DNA of 64,000 nt from contig NZ_JBBMQQ010000007.1 of NCBI RefSeq assembly GCF_038900095.1, forward strand, positions 62,001 to 126,000. Reading direction: 5' to 3'. The translations under genes and the position numbers were made by a program. The notes beneath the pieces are model-generated. The model saw only the letters and a list, made by a program, of their open reading frames with translations, did no database searches and was not told the origin of the DNA. The DNA is from Hoeflea sp038900095 (GTDB taxonomy: Bacteria > Pseudomonadota > Alphaproteobacteria > Rhizobiales > Rhizobiaceae). Below, piece by piece: positions 18,019-26,872 of this stretch. The number at the start of each line of letters is the position of its first letter. The stretch's first letter is position 1.

Positions 18019-18056
18019 AAAAAGCCCCCGCAGGTTGAGACCGGCGGGGGCTTTTT
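18019..18056 (+). terminator. rho-independent terminator after polyamine genes
   Basis: AAAAAGCCCCCGC pairs with GCGGGGGCTTTTT across a short loop. The stem is A/T-flanked on both sides, so it may work in both directions, serving also the acetyltransferase gene that converges on it. Confidence 0.9.
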
Positions 18057-18069
18057 CGTGAGGCGCGCT

Positions 18070-18564
18070 TCAGGCCTTGTGCCGGTAGACCAGAACCTCC
18101 GGCCCCGGACGGTCCGGATCGAGTTCCAGTTCGGCGCCCAGCCGCTCGGCCAGTTTGCGCGAGCGGTGGTTTTCCGGATCGATGTGACTGACCAGTGTCT
18201 TGAGCCCGCGTTCGCCGTAAGCCCAGTCGCGCAGGGCGCTGGCCGCCTCGAAGGCATAGCCCTTGCCCTCGGCGCCGGGATAGACCATCCAGCCGAGTTC
18301 ATGCTCGGGAAACAGCGGCCCGTGATTGATGCCGACCTGTCCCAGGCACTCGCCGGTTTCGCGGTCATCGAACATCAGTCCACCGCATCCCAGCAGCGGC
18401 CATTGTGCCAGATCGTGGCAGAACAAGCCCCAGGCTTCCGCCATCGTATGCGGACCTTCCATGAAAGCGGCCCGTTCGGACATCATCAGCCGCGCATAGG
18501 CCGGCCAGTCATCCATGGTCTGCATTCTCAGCCGCAGCCGTTCGGTCTCTAGTGTCGGTATCAA
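18070..18564 (-). CDS. GNAT acetyltransferase (RimJ/RimL-like)
   Basis: A 164-residue GNAT protein that starts TLETERLRLR, the usual opening of RimJ/RimL-type acetyltransferases. The acetyl-CoA loop is in GAEGKGYAFEAASALRDWAY, and the domain ends in the ENHRSRKLAERLGAE helix. Substrate unknown. It converges on the polyamine genes across the shared terminator. Confidence 0.88.
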   Translation of the reverse strand: MIPTLETERLRLRMQTMDDWPAYARLMMSERAAFMEGPHTMAEAWGLFCHDLAQWPLLGCGGLMFDDRETGECLGQVGINHGPLFPEHELGWMVYPGAEGKGYAFEAASALRDWAYGERGLKTLVSHIDPENHRSRKLAERLGAELELDPDRPGPEVLVYRHKA

Positions 18565-18752
18565 GGGATACGCCTCGCTGTTGGCTCCGGTTTTCCCGGC
18601 ATTTCGGAATCATTTCCGCATCGTTAGCATGGAATGCTACAGTGAAAGCCTGTAGTGAGCGCCGAATGCCATATTACAGGGCAGTTGAAGCTCTACAGAT
18701 GATGATATCCGCATGTCAGTTTCGGGACCCATGAGCATGAAAGCCATTCTTG

Positions 18753-19826
18753 ATGACGCGTGACTATTCTGCGTTTGCACCTGCCGCCGAGGGCGGCGGC
18801 CCGAAGCCGCAGGTCACGCGTCTTGAAAGCCTCGGCTGGCAGAATTTCTTTGCCCGGCAGATCAGCGTTGACGAATTGACCGGCACCCCGCCGGTGCGGG
18901 TCACCGAAGTTCATCGCAGCGGATTGCGCGTGCTCGGGGACGGCATCGACATGATGGTCCCTCCCCGCGCCGATGCCACCGTCGGCGACTGGCTGTTGCT
19001 CAACCACGAACTGCCAAGCGCCAGCCGGTTGCTCGAGCGCAAGAGCCTGATCAAGCGCCGCGCCGCCGGCCATGACCGCTCCGTCCAGCTGATCGCCGCC
19101 AACATCGACACCGCCTTCATCGTCACTTCCTGCAATCTCGATTTCAACGTCGCAAGGCTGGAGCGCTACGTCGCACTCGCCTTCGATGCCGGCGTGACGC
19201 CGGTGATCCTGCTGACCAAGCCGGACCTGTGCGATGATCCGGCCCCCTATGTCGCCGACGCAGAGGCAATCTCCGCCGATGTCGCGGTGCTGACGCTCAA
19301 TGCCAAGAGCGACGAACCGGCATCGAAACTGGCACCCTGGTGCAAACCCGGCCAGACCATCGCCTTTCTCGGCTCCTCCGGCGTAGGTAAGTCAACGCTG
19401 ACCAATGCGCTTTCGGTCAGCGAAGTCGCCGCCACGCAGGAGATCCGCGAGGATGACGCCAAGGGCCGCCACACCACATCGCACCGCCAGCTTCACATCC
19501 TGCCCAATGGCTGCGCCGTGCTCGACACGCCGGGCGTGCGCGAGCTGCAGCTGACCGACGCGGAAGAAGGTGTGGCGGAAGTGTTCTCCGATCTCGACGC
19601 ATTGTCGCTGGAATGCCGCTTCAACGATTGCAAGCACACCGGCGAGCCCGGCTGCGCAGTGCAGGCTGCGCTCAAGCGTGGTGACATTGACGAGGCCCGG
19701 CTGTCGCGCTGGCGCAAGCTTGTCGCCGAAGACCAGCACAACACCGCAAGCCTTGCCCAGCGCCGGTCCAAGGACAAGGCTTTCGGCAAGATGGTCAAGC
19801 AGGCCAAGAAGCACAAATCGAAGTAA
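18753..19826 (+). CDS. rsgA: ribosome small subunit-dependent GTPase RsgA
   Basis: A 357-residue circularly permuted GTPase that assists maturation of the 30S subunit. Motifs are in permuted order: G4 LLTKPDL, then G1 LGSSGVGKST, then G3 DTPGVREL. The zinc-binding end CRFNDCKHTGEPGCAV is present, and an OB-like domain precedes the G domain. The chain ends with a lysine-rich tail. A TTG directly before the ATG is an alternative start. Confidence 0.93.
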   Translation: MTRDYSAFAPAAEGGGPKPQVTRLESLGWQNFFARQISVDELTGTPPVRVTEVHRSGLRVLGDGIDMMVPPRADATVGDWLLLNHELPSASRLLERKSLIKRRAAGHDRSVQLIAANIDTAFIVTSCNLDFNVARLERYVALAFDAGVTPVILLTKPDLCDDPAPYVADAEAISADVAVLTLNAKSDEPASKLAPWCKPGQTIAFLGSSGVGKSTLTNALSVSEVAATQEIREDDAKGRHTTSHRQLHILPNGCAVLDTPGVRELQLTDAEEGVAEVFSDLDALSLECRFNDCKHTGEPGCAVQAALKRGDIDEARLSRWRKLVAEDQHNTASLAQRRSKDKAFGKMVKQAKKHKSK

Positions 19827-19838
19827 CCCAAACGAAAA

Positions 19839-19864
19839 ACCCCGCCGGTTTGCACCAGCGGGGT
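19839..19864 (-). terminator. terminator of clpP
   Basis: ACCCCGC and GCGGGGT form a stem with an internal loop, followed on the minus strand by TTTTTCG, so it terminates the clpP transcript and may also end rsgA. Confidence 0.75.
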
Positions 19865-19891
19865 CATAGTCAGTCCAAACCTGAATCCGGT

Positions 19892-20470
19892 TCAGATTTC
19901 GCTTTCGCTGGTGATGATCTTGCCGACCAGGCCATAGTCCTTGGCTTCTTCAGCCGAGAGCCAGTAGTCACGATCCGTATCGGCAGCGATCTTTTCCACC
20001 TTCTGGCCGGTGGCCTTGGCGAAAATGGCGTTGAGCCGCTCGTTCATCTTGATGATCTCGCGCGCCTGGATCTCGATATCGGAGACCATGCCGCGGGTGC
20101 CGCCCGACGGCTGATGCAGCAGGAAGCGGGTGTTGGGCAGGCAAAGACGCTGCTCTTTCGGCACCGAGACGTAAATCAATGCGCCGGCGGAAGCCACCCA
20201 GCCGGTTCCGATGATCCAGACCTTGGGCTTGATGAAGCCGATCATGTCATGGATCGAATCGCCCGATTCGACATGGCCGCCCGGTGAATTGACGAAGATA
20301 CGGATATCGTCATCGCTGGCCGCGGCAAGCGCTGCGAGCTGAGCGCAGACCTTGTGCGCCAATTCCTGGGTAATGCCGCCATAAATGAAGATCGAACGCG
20401 ATTTGAACAGGTTTGCTTCCGCTTCCTTGCCCAGCGGCAGTTCTGTCGTCTTTTCGTCTTCGTCGCTCAT
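19892..20470 (-). CDS. clpP: ClpP-type serine protease, proteolytic subunit
   Basis: A 192-residue ClpP. The catalytic triad is complete: Ser94 in WVASAGALIY, His119 in FLLHQPSGG and Asp168 in DTDRDYW, with the same spacing as in Escherichia coli ClpP. The nucleophile context ASAG differs from the usual AASMGA, so it is a divergent paralogue of the kind found in addition to the main ClpP in rhizobia. No clpX or clpA lies nearby. The start at 20470 has a CGGAGAC ribosome site; an upstream in-frame ATG lacks one. It probably forms mixed or alternative protease rings in the cytoplasm. Confidence 0.88.
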   Translation of the reverse strand: MSDEDEKTTELPLGKEAEANLFKSRSIFIYGGITQELAHKVCAQLAALAAASDDDIRIFVNSPGGHVESGDSIHDMIGFIKPKVWIIGTGWVASAGALIYVSVPKEQRLCLPNTRFLLHQPSGGTRGMVSDIEIQAREIIKMNERLNAIFAKATGQKVEKIAADTDRDYWLSAEEAKDYGLVGKIITSESEI

Positions 20471-20653
20471 AAGCCAGTCTCCGTGTGTTTGCATGTCACG
20501 CAGATAGTACGATCCGGCCCGCGAAACAATGGTGCTGAGGCGAATGGGTTTCCAACATGCAAACGGCGCAACGAAAAATCGCTGCGCCGTCTGCTTGTCA
20601 ATTGGTGCGTCCGGACCTGAAATCAGGCCTGGCAGCGATCACGCCAGTGCGTG

Positions 20654-22081
20654 TCAGCCGCGGGCGGCAGCCTTGTCGCCGGCCTGCTCAGGCCGCGGAC
20701 GGCGGTCGCTGCGGCGGCGGCGCGACTTCGCAGCCGGCTGGTCGCCATTCTGGTTGGCGGCGGCTGCCGGTTGATGCCGGTTGCCGCCGGGCTTGCCTGC
20801 CTGCTGGCCATTGGCGGGCTTGCGGCCCTGGCCTTGCGGCTTTCCACCCTGGCCCGGCTTGCGGCCCTGGCCCTGCGGCTTGGCACCCTGGCGCGGACGC
20901 GAATTGCGGTTGAGCGGAGCGAAATCACCATCCGGATCAGCCAGTGCGTCGACATAGGTGCCTTCAGGCGCCTTTTCGACCGGGATCTCTGTCTTCAGCA
21001 TCTTTTCGATGTCGCGAAGCAGCGAGCGTTCGTCCGGAGCGCAGAACGTCACGGCAGTGCCCTCGGCGCCGGCACGCGCGGTGCGGCCGATACGGTGGAC
21101 GTAGACTTCCGGGACATTCGGCAGTTCATAATTGACCACCAGGCTGACGCCCGGCACGTCGATGCCGCGGGCGGCAATATCGGTGGCGATCAGCACAGGC
21201 ACGGTGCCTGCACGGAAGCCCGCCAATGCGCGTTCGCGCTGGCCCTGTGACTTGTTGCCGTGAATGGCGGCGGCGTTGATGCCGTCGGTTTCAAGCCGCT
21301 TGACGGCCTTGTCGGCACCGCGCTTGGTACGGGTAAAGACGATGACGCGCTCACCCTTGCGTTCACGGATGAGGCCGGCCAGCGCGCCCATCTTGGCAGG
21401 CGTCTGCATGTGCATGACCGAATGCTCAACGCGGTCGGCAGTCTTCTTGGCAGGAATCACCGACACTTCGATCGGGTCCTTGAGATGACGATCGGACAGC
21501 TGGCGGATTTCCTTCGGCATGGTCGCCGAGAACAGCAGTGTCTGGCGATTTTGCGGTGTCATGGCCAGCAGGCGCTTGATTGCCGGCATGAAGCCGATGT
21601 CGAGCATCTGGTCGGCCTCGTCGAGCACGACCACTTCGATCTCGTTGAGCGAGACGGCGCGTTGTTCGATCAGGTCCATCAGACGGCCCGGGGTGGCGAT
21701 GAGAATATCAATGCCGCCGGCCAGCGCCTTGATCTGCGGACGGATCGACACGCCGCCAACCACGACGGTCGAGGTCAGGTGCAGCCTGCGGCCGTAATCC
21801 TTGACGCTGCGGGCGATCTGGGCGGAAAGTTCGCGGGTCGGCGACAGAATCAATGCGCGCACCTTCTTCGGTGCGGCTTTCTTGCCGGGCGCCAGGCGAT
21901 GCAGGATCGGCAGCGAGAAGGCTGCGGTCTTGCCGGTGCCGGTCTGGGCCAGGCCGATCACGTCACGGCCTTCAAGCACGGGCGGAATCGCCTGAACCTG
22001 GATCGGTGTCGGTGTCGTCAAGTTCAGGCCGTCAAGCGTGTCGAGAAGGGCCTTGGACAGACCGAGTTCTGAAAAATTCAT
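20654..22081 (-). CDS. rhlE: DEAD-box ATP-dependent RNA helicase, RhlE type
   Basis: A 475-residue helicase. Motifs are in order: the Q motif TPTPIQVQAIPP, I AQTGTGKT, Ia PTRELSAQI, Ib TPGRLMD, II DEAD, III SAT, IV IVFTRTK, V ATDIAARGID and VI HRIGRTARAG. Residues after about 385 form a low-complexity basic tail rich in Gln, Gly, Pro, Lys and Arg that probably binds RNA; it includes a 13-residue tandem repeat. The start at 22081 gives the usual MNFSELGLS opening. Genes of this class are often cold-induced, but no cold-box was recognised here. Confidence 0.93.
   Translation of the reverse strand: MNFSELGLSKALLDTLDGLNLTTPTPIQVQAIPPVLEGRDVIGLAQTGTGKTAAFSLPILHRLAPGKKAAPKKVRALILSPTRELSAQIARSVKDYGRRLHLTSTVVVGGVSIRPQIKALAGGIDILIATPGRLMDLIEQRAVSLNEIEVVVLDEADQMLDIGFMPAIKRLLAMTPQNRQTLLFSATMPKEIRQLSDRHLKDPIEVSVIPAKKTADRVEHSVMHMQTPAKMGALAGLIRERKGERVIVFTRTKRGADKAVKRLETDGINAAAIHGNKSQGQRERALAGFRAGTVPVLIATDIAARGIDVPGVSLVVNYELPNVPEVYVHRIGRTARAGAEGTAVTFCAPDERSLLRDIEKMLKTEIPVEKAPEGTYVDALADPDGDFAPLNRNSRPRQGAKPQGQGRKPGQGGKPQGQGRKPANGQQAGKPGGNRHQPAAAANQNGDQPAAKSRRRRSDRRPRPEQAGDKAAARG
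20819..20896 (-). repeat. 39-bp tandem repeat in the rhlE tail
   Basis: Two adjacent 39-base copies (20819-20857 and 20858-20896) with a few differences encode a repeated 13-residue unit of the type PGQGGKPQGQGRK. The unit length is a multiple of three, so copy change would keep frame. Confidence 0.85.
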
Positions 22082-22390
22082 GGAATAGCTTTCGAAGTTT
22101 TGGGCATACGTCGGGGCGTACGCTTCAGCGTCGCCAGTCGCGGACCATGCCCGATCACAAAGGGTCCACCGGCTACGGTAAAACCGCAATCGGAGGAGTT
22201 CGGGTTGGGCGCATCGCCGCTGGCCGACGCGAAAATTCAAGGGTGGACGTAAGGGGAAGTCAGAACACGCTAGTCAACGAAGATGCGTGCAGCGGCCGAT
22301 AGGCCCCTATCCAGTTGCCCTCTTAGGCCTGACAAATGCGGCCATGTCAAGGCGCGACGGTCAGATTTCGCTGCATTGCAGCAAACACGC
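22082..22390. other. intergenic region upstream of rhlE
   Basis: About 309 bases between the rhlE start and the stop of the DMT transporter. I see no convincing gene or RNA here. The part next to rhlE is presumably its 5' untranslated region and promoter, but no clear -35/-10 pair was found. Confidence 0.5.
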
Positions 22391-23329
22391 TTAACGTCTT
22401 GAGCGCTTCCCGCCTTGCATTGCAAGGTTGGCAGCAACACTGTGAACCGGCTTGCCGGGTGTTAAAGCTATCGCGGAAATCACGATGGCACAGGCAGCCC
22501 ATTGAGCCGCCCCGACTGGTTCGGCAAAGGCAAACCAGCCCACCAGGAACATCGTCGGCAGTTCAAAGCTTCCGGCAATCGCTGTCCGGGCGGTTCCGAT
22601 TACAGGAGCAGCCACCGTATAGAGCAATTGCGGAACCAGTGCCGAGCCGAAGGCAATGCCTGCCACCAGCCACCAGCCCGAAGCCGTCACCGGAAACAGA
22701 GCCGCCAGCTCCGTCGTCGCCATCAGTGGCAACAGCCCAAGCACGGAACCGAGACTGGCGCAGGCAATCCGCAGCACCGGGCTGAGAACATGGAGTTTGT
22801 GGACCAGCACATTGATGCCGAAGGCAAAGCCCAACGGCGCCGCCAGCGACAGCACCAGCGCCGGTACCTGCTCCGCGGAAATCACATCCGGCGATGTCGC
22901 AAGCATCGCTGCCGCGACAATCATCAGTGATGCCAGGATGGCACGTCGCCGCGGAACATCGCCGAACATCAGCCAGGCGATCACCAGGGTAAAAACCGGA
23001 TAGGTCATGTAGAGAACGCCTGCGGTGGAGACCGGCGCAACTTCAACCGCGCGGACATAACCGACCCAGCCAACCCCCATGGCTATCCCCGCGGCAAAGC
23101 CCCAGGACAACGGAACCCATTGAGCACGGGCCCGCCAGACAAATGGCAACAGCACGATCGCGGCGAAGGCATAGCGGTAGAATGCAATGGCGTGCGGCGC
23201 CATGCCCTCGGCAGTCAGCGTGCGTGCGAAATAGGGGACAAGACCAAAGTCCACAGAAGCGGCAACAACGGCCAGCGTTGCCAGCCCGGTGCCAAGGAAA
23301 TGTTGATTATCAGTGCTTTCGCCGCTCAT
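22391..23329 (-). CDS. DMT-superfamily (EamA) transporter
   Basis: A 312-residue membrane protein with two EamA repeats and about ten helices (for example GLATLAVVAASVDFGLVPYF and AWLMFGDVPRRRAILASLMIV). It is a probable metabolite exporter of unknown substrate. The start at 23329 (MSGEST) was chosen because the frame further upstream runs into the divergent cobalamin riboswitch; an ATG at 23353 is an alternative. No good ribosome site is visible at either. Confidence 0.85.
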   Translation of the reverse strand: MSGESTDNQHFLGTGLATLAVVAASVDFGLVPYFARTLTAEGMAPHAIAFYRYAFAAIVLLPFVWRARAQWVPLSWGFAAGIAMGVGWVGYVRAVEVAPVSTAGVLYMTYPVFTLVIAWLMFGDVPRRRAILASLMIVAAAMLATSPDVISAEQVPALVLSLAAPLGFAFGINVLVHKLHVLSPVLRIACASLGSVLGLLPLMATTELAALFPVTASGWWLVAGIAFGSALVPQLLYTVAAPVIGTARTAIAGSFELPTMFLVGWFAFAEPVGAAQWAACAIVISAIALTPGKPVHSVAANLAMQGGKRSRR

Positions 23330-23463
23330 GGCCGTTGAGTAACAGGCAGCCATGCGATGGGCAATCCGGCGCAGCAACGAGTCCTGCGGAATGAGGCCAG
23401 CAACTTGGGTACGTCGCAAAACGTCGTATTTCAGATTGCCATCTGACAGGTCCCGAAATATCC

Positions 23464-23655
23464 TTTGCCTGTTCGGGTTCCATGAAGGCCAAGCCTTCGG
23501 GATTAAAGGGGAACACGGTAGGGACGACCCGCAAAGGGGCCCGATCCGTGGCTGCCCTCGCAACTGTGAGCGTGAGCCGCATCCACGATGCCACTGGGAG
23601 ATCCCGGGAAGGCGGATGCCGGCAATGAAGCGCGAGCCAGGAGACCTGCCCGGAT
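23464..23655 (+). ncRNA. cobalamin (B12) riboswitch
   Basis: The conserved core of an adenosylcobalamin-class riboswitch is readable: TTCGGGTTCC, AAGGGGAACACGGT, the B12-box region with GCCACTGGGA, CCCGGGAAGGCGG, then GAAGCGCGAGCCAGGAGACCTGCC. It lies on the plus strand and ends about 68 bases before the cbiM-like start codon, where the expression platform should hide the AAAGGA ribosome site when B12 is abundant. The exact ends are approximate. Confidence 0.92.
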
Positions 23656-23722
23656 TTCGGGGAAGCCGTCAAACGCTTCCGAATTCAACCTCTCGCACGA
23701 AGGGTGCGGAAAGGATTACAAC

Positions 23723-24406
23723 ATGCATATTGAACCTGGCGTCGTCGACGGCGCAAAACTTGCCCTGAGTTACGCAACCGCAGCCGCGGCCGGCGGCCTG
23801 CTGTTGAAAATGTCGTGGGACACGATTCGCAACGATGGCGGCCTCGCAGCCCTCGGCATGCGCTCGGTGGTCACCACGCTGCTGGTGTTTTCATTCTTCG
23901 AAGTCTTCCCGCACCACGCAATCGGCGTTTCGGAAGTTCACTTCATTCTTGGATCGACGCTCTACCTGATGTTCGGCGCCGGACCCGCGGCCATCGGCCT
24001 GGCGCTGGGCCTGCTGGTGCAGGGCGTCTTCTTTGCTCCGTTCGACCTGCCGCAATACGGCATGAACGTCACCACCCTGCTGGTCCCGCTCTACGCCATG
24101 TCGCTGATTGCCAAGCGTATCATTCCGGCTGGCACCGCCTACAAGGGCGTGTCCTACAAGCAGGCCCTGGCACTCTCGACCAGCTATCAGGGCGGCATCG
24201 TCATGTGGGTCGGTTTCTGGGCGCTGTATGGCCACGGCTTCGGCGCTGAAAACCTCTCGCAGATCGCAGCCTTCGGAGCGGCCTACATGCTGGTCATCAT
24301 CATCGAGCCGATTGCCGATCTCGGCGTTCTGGCACTTGCCAAGACGCTCGATGGCCTCAAGGGCAATCCGATGTTCAACAGCCGCCTGTACAGCCACGCG
24401 GCATAG
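23723..24406 (+). CDS. cbiM: CbiM-family energy-coupling factor permease (cobalt uptake, orphan)
   Basis: A 227-residue integral membrane protein of the CbiM family. It begins MHIEPG, where the family has MHIPDG; the N-terminal Met-His in this family coordinates the metal ion. Six or so hydrophobic segments follow (for example GAGPAAIGLALGLLVQGVFF). CbiM normally works with CbiN, CbiQ and CbiO to import cobalt, but no such genes lie in this window, so it may act alone or with components elsewhere. The cobalamin riboswitch just upstream supports a role in cobalt supply for B12. The ribosome site AAAGGA precedes the ATG by 7 bases. Confidence 0.88.
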   Translation: MHIEPGVVDGAKLALSYATAAAAGGLLLKMSWDTIRNDGGLAALGMRSVVTTLLVFSFFEVFPHHAIGVSEVHFILGSTLYLMFGAGPAAIGLALGLLVQGVFFAPFDLPQYGMNVTTLLVPLYAMSLIAKRIIPAGTAYKGVSYKQALALSTSYQGGIVMWVGFWALYGHGFGAENLSQIAAFGAAYMLVIIIEPIADLGVLALAKTLDGLKGNPMFNSRLYSHAA

Positions 24407-24432
24407 AGCTTCACCTGTTTCTCACTGACAAA

Positions 24433-24468
24433 CGCCGCGTGGCCCGGGTCACGCGGCGGTTTCCGTTT
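24433..24468 (+). terminator. terminator after cbiM
   Basis: A perfect 9-bp stem CGCCGCGTG/CACGCGGCG with an 8-base loop is followed by GTTTCCGTTT. Confidence 0.7.
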
Positions 24469-24579
24469 GGCGGCAGATATTGATTGCCAAACCGGAGCAT
24501 GCCAAAGCCGCAAAGGGCTTGGTAAGCCGGCCACGGTGCGGATAGCATCCCGACAGACAATTCACTTGAGGACTTCCGG

Positions 24580-25554
24580 ATGAACATAGAGATGATCCGC
24601 GCCGCGCAAGCCCGGCTTGATGGCCATGTCCGGCGCACGCCCTTGCTCGGTTCTCCGTTTCTTGACGAGATCGCCGGCCGGCGGGTCTGGGTCAAGCCGG
24701 AGTGCCTGCAACACACCGGCAGCTTCAAGTTCCGCGGCGGCTGGTCAGCGGTATCGGGACTGGACCCCGACGCCAGATCGCGCGGCGTCATTGCTTTTTC
24801 CAGCGGCAATCACGCGCAAGGCGTGGCGATGGCAGCGAGCCGGCATGGCGTGCGTTCGATCATCGTCATGCCATCCGATGCGCCCCAGACGAAAATCGAC
24901 AACACCCGCGCTCTGGGCGCTGAAGTGGTTCTTTTTGACCGCGCGAAAGACGACAGAAATGCGATTTGCGCCAAACTGTCCGAAGAGCACGGCCTGACGC
25001 TGATCGTGCCCTATGACAACGCCCTGGTGATTGCAGGCCAGGGAACCTGCGGACTGGAAATCGCCGAACAGGCCGCAGCGGAGGGAATCACGCATGCCGA
25101 TGTGCTGGTGTGCTGCGGCGGCGGTGGTTTTACCTCAGGAATGGCGCTGGCGTTCGAGGCTGATGCACTGGGCCTGCGGGCACGGCCGGTCGAGCCCGAG
25201 GGCTTTGACGACATGGCCCGCAGCCTGGTGACAGGCCACATCGAGCGAAACAGCCGCCTGTCCGGCTCGCTCTGCGATGCCATCATCACGCCCCAACCCG
25301 GAAACATGACCTTTCCAATCGTGGCGCGGCTTGCGGGCCCGGGGCTGGTGGTTAGCGAGGACGAAGCGCTTCACGCCATGGCGATTGCCTTTTCCCGGCT
25401 CAAGCTTGTCGCCGAACCCGGCGGGGCCGTCGCATTGGCGGCAGCCCTGTTTCATCCGGACGAGATTGAGGGCGAGGACGTGATCGTCACGATTTCCGGC
25501 GGCAATGTCGATGCGGACGTGTTTCGCATGGCGCTCGACAGGTTTGGTGGCTGA
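24580..25554 (+). CDS. threonine/serine dehydratase-like PLP enzyme
   Basis: A 324-residue fold-type II PLP enzyme. The PLP lysine is in TGSFKFRGG near residue 49, the phosphate-binding loop is CCGGGGFTSG, and the SSGNHAQGVA asparagine loop is present. It matches the short threonine dehydratase/serine racemase group, which lacks the regulatory ACT domain. The reaction is either deamination of Thr/Ser to the 2-oxo acid or racemisation of serine; the sequence does not decide. The gene is its own unit between a terminator and a convergent gene. Confidence 0.88.
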   Translation: MNIEMIRAAQARLDGHVRRTPLLGSPFLDEIAGRRVWVKPECLQHTGSFKFRGGWSAVSGLDPDARSRGVIAFSSGNHAQGVAMAASRHGVRSIIVMPSDAPQTKIDNTRALGAEVVLFDRAKDDRNAICAKLSEEHGLTLIVPYDNALVIAGQGTCGLEIAEQAAAEGITHADVLVCCGGGGFTSGMALAFEADALGLRARPVEPEGFDDMARSLVTGHIERNSRLSGSLCDAIITPQPGNMTFPIVARLAGPGLVVSEDEALHAMAIAFSRLKLVAEPGGAVALAAALFHPDEIEGEDVIVTISGGNVDADVFRMALDRFGG

Positions 25555-25607
25555 CGGGCTTCATTGCCGCTGGCTTCAAACTACAAGCTGAGCATGGAAC
25601 CGGAGTT

Positions 25608-26507
25608 TCAGGTCAGCCGGACCCCCTCGTCCTTGGCCTTGTGTCCGGGCTCGACATGGATGATCACCTGCACGCCTTCCACGGCCTGCTTGAGCGCGGT
25701 CTCGAGCCGGTCGCATATACTGTGCGATTGCTCCACGCTCATGTTACCATCAACCACCAGGTGGAATTCGACAAAGGACACACGTCCTGCCATCCGGGTC
25801 CGGATGTCATGCGCCTCGATGGCACCATCGGCTTCAGCCTTGATGATCTGCTGGATGCGCAATTCGTCGGCCGGATCGATCGCCCGGTCCATCAACCCGC
25901 CGACCGAGGACGCAATCACCTTCCAGCCCTGCCAAAGCACGTTGAAGGCAACAATCAGCGCCAGCAACGGATCCAGCCGCGGCTGGTCAAAGGCAAGCGC
26001 CAGAGCCAACCCGGCAATCACCCCAACCGATGTGACGACATCCGAGAGGATATGATGGCCGTCTGCCTGAAGTGCGGGCGACCGGTGCCGGCGGCCAATC
26101 CGCAGCAACACCGCAGCCCAGATCCCGTTGATCACGGCAGCGCTCGCATTGACCGCCAGACCAAGGGCCGGCGCCTCGATGCGTTTGGGTGCCATCAGCC
26201 CGCCAACGGCCTCGTTCACGATTAGAAGCGCCGCAACGACGATCAGAACGCCTTCGAGAACGGCAGAGAAATACTCCGCCTTGTGATGGCCGTAGGGATG
26301 CCCGGTGTCGGCAGGTTTCTGCGCGTAGCCAATGGCGATGAAAGCCGCCAGGGCGGCAATCACGTTGACGATGGATTCAAGCGCATCGGAATATAGCGCG
26401 ATCGATCCGGTCAGGTACCAGGCAACGAACTTGAGGCCCATTACCGCGAACGCCAGCGGAATCGACCAGAAAGCCAGCCGGCGAATGGTTTTCGAGGCCT
26501 GGGGCAC
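25608..26507 (-). CDS. cation diffusion facilitator (zinc/iron exporter)
   Basis: A 299-residue CDF transporter with six helices and a cytoplasmic C-terminal domain. Metal-binding motifs are SDALES in helix 2, HPYGHHKAEYF after helix 2, and DGHHILSDVVTS in helix 5. These match the FieF/YiiP group that exports Zn2+, Fe2+ or Cd2+ in exchange for protons across the inner membrane. The cytochrome c gene ends 5 bases upstream, suggesting cotranscription from the cytochrome or trpE(G) side. Confidence 0.92.
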   Translation of the reverse strand: MPQASKTIRRLAFWSIPLAFAVMGLKFVAWYLTGSIALYSDALESIVNVIAALAAFIAIGYAQKPADTGHPYGHHKAEYFSAVLEGVLIVVAALLIVNEAVGGLMAPKRIEAPALGLAVNASAAVINGIWAAVLLRIGRRHRSPALQADGHHILSDVVTSVGVIAGLALALAFDQPRLDPLLALIVAFNVLWQGWKVIASSVGGLMDRAIDPADELRIQQIIKAEADGAIEAHDIRTRMAGRVSFVEFHLVVDGNMSVEQSHSICDRLETALKQAVEGVQVIIHVEPGHKAKDEGVRLT

Positions 26508-26512
26508 GCCGG

Positions 26513-26872
26513 CTAGCCTTGCAGCGATGCAATATAGGCGATGATGGCATCCACCTGTTCGGGCGTCGCGATGAACTCCGGCATGTCCGGATGGCCCGAG
26601 TAGATCCGCCCGTCGGAGAATGCTTCCTCCAGCGCATCCATCGGGAAGCTGTCAGACAGTTTGCGGAATGCCGGCGCATCGTGGTGCGGGCTGGCATCGG
26701 CCTCGCCCACCGCATGGCACTTGCCGCAATTGATCTGCACCAGGTCGCGGCCCTGCTCGATCTCGTCACCGGACTGCGCCCTGGCAGGAGTGGCTCCCGC
26801 CAACAGGCAAAGCGCCGAAACGCCAAACGCCATCGCCACCACCAGCGAAGTTACACCAGATTTTCTGATCAT
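26513..26872 (-). CDS. small secreted c-type cytochrome
   Basis: A 119-residue monohaem cytochrome c. A signal peptide with cleavage near ATPARA precedes the mature domain. The haem motif is CGKCH near residue 49, and the axial methionine is likely in HPDMPEFIATP. Class I fold, ending in a YIASLQG helix. It is a periplasmic electron carrier of unknown partner. Its start overlaps the end of trpE(G) by 4 bases, an odd pairing with an amino-acid gene that may make its expression depend on tryptophan attenuation. Confidence 0.88.
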   Translation of the reverse strand: MIRKSGVTSLVVAMAFGVSALCLLAGATPARAQSGDEIEQGRDLVQINCGKCHAVGEADASPHHDAPAFRKLSDSFPMDALEEAFSDGRIYSGHPDMPEFIATPEQVDAIIAYIASLQG

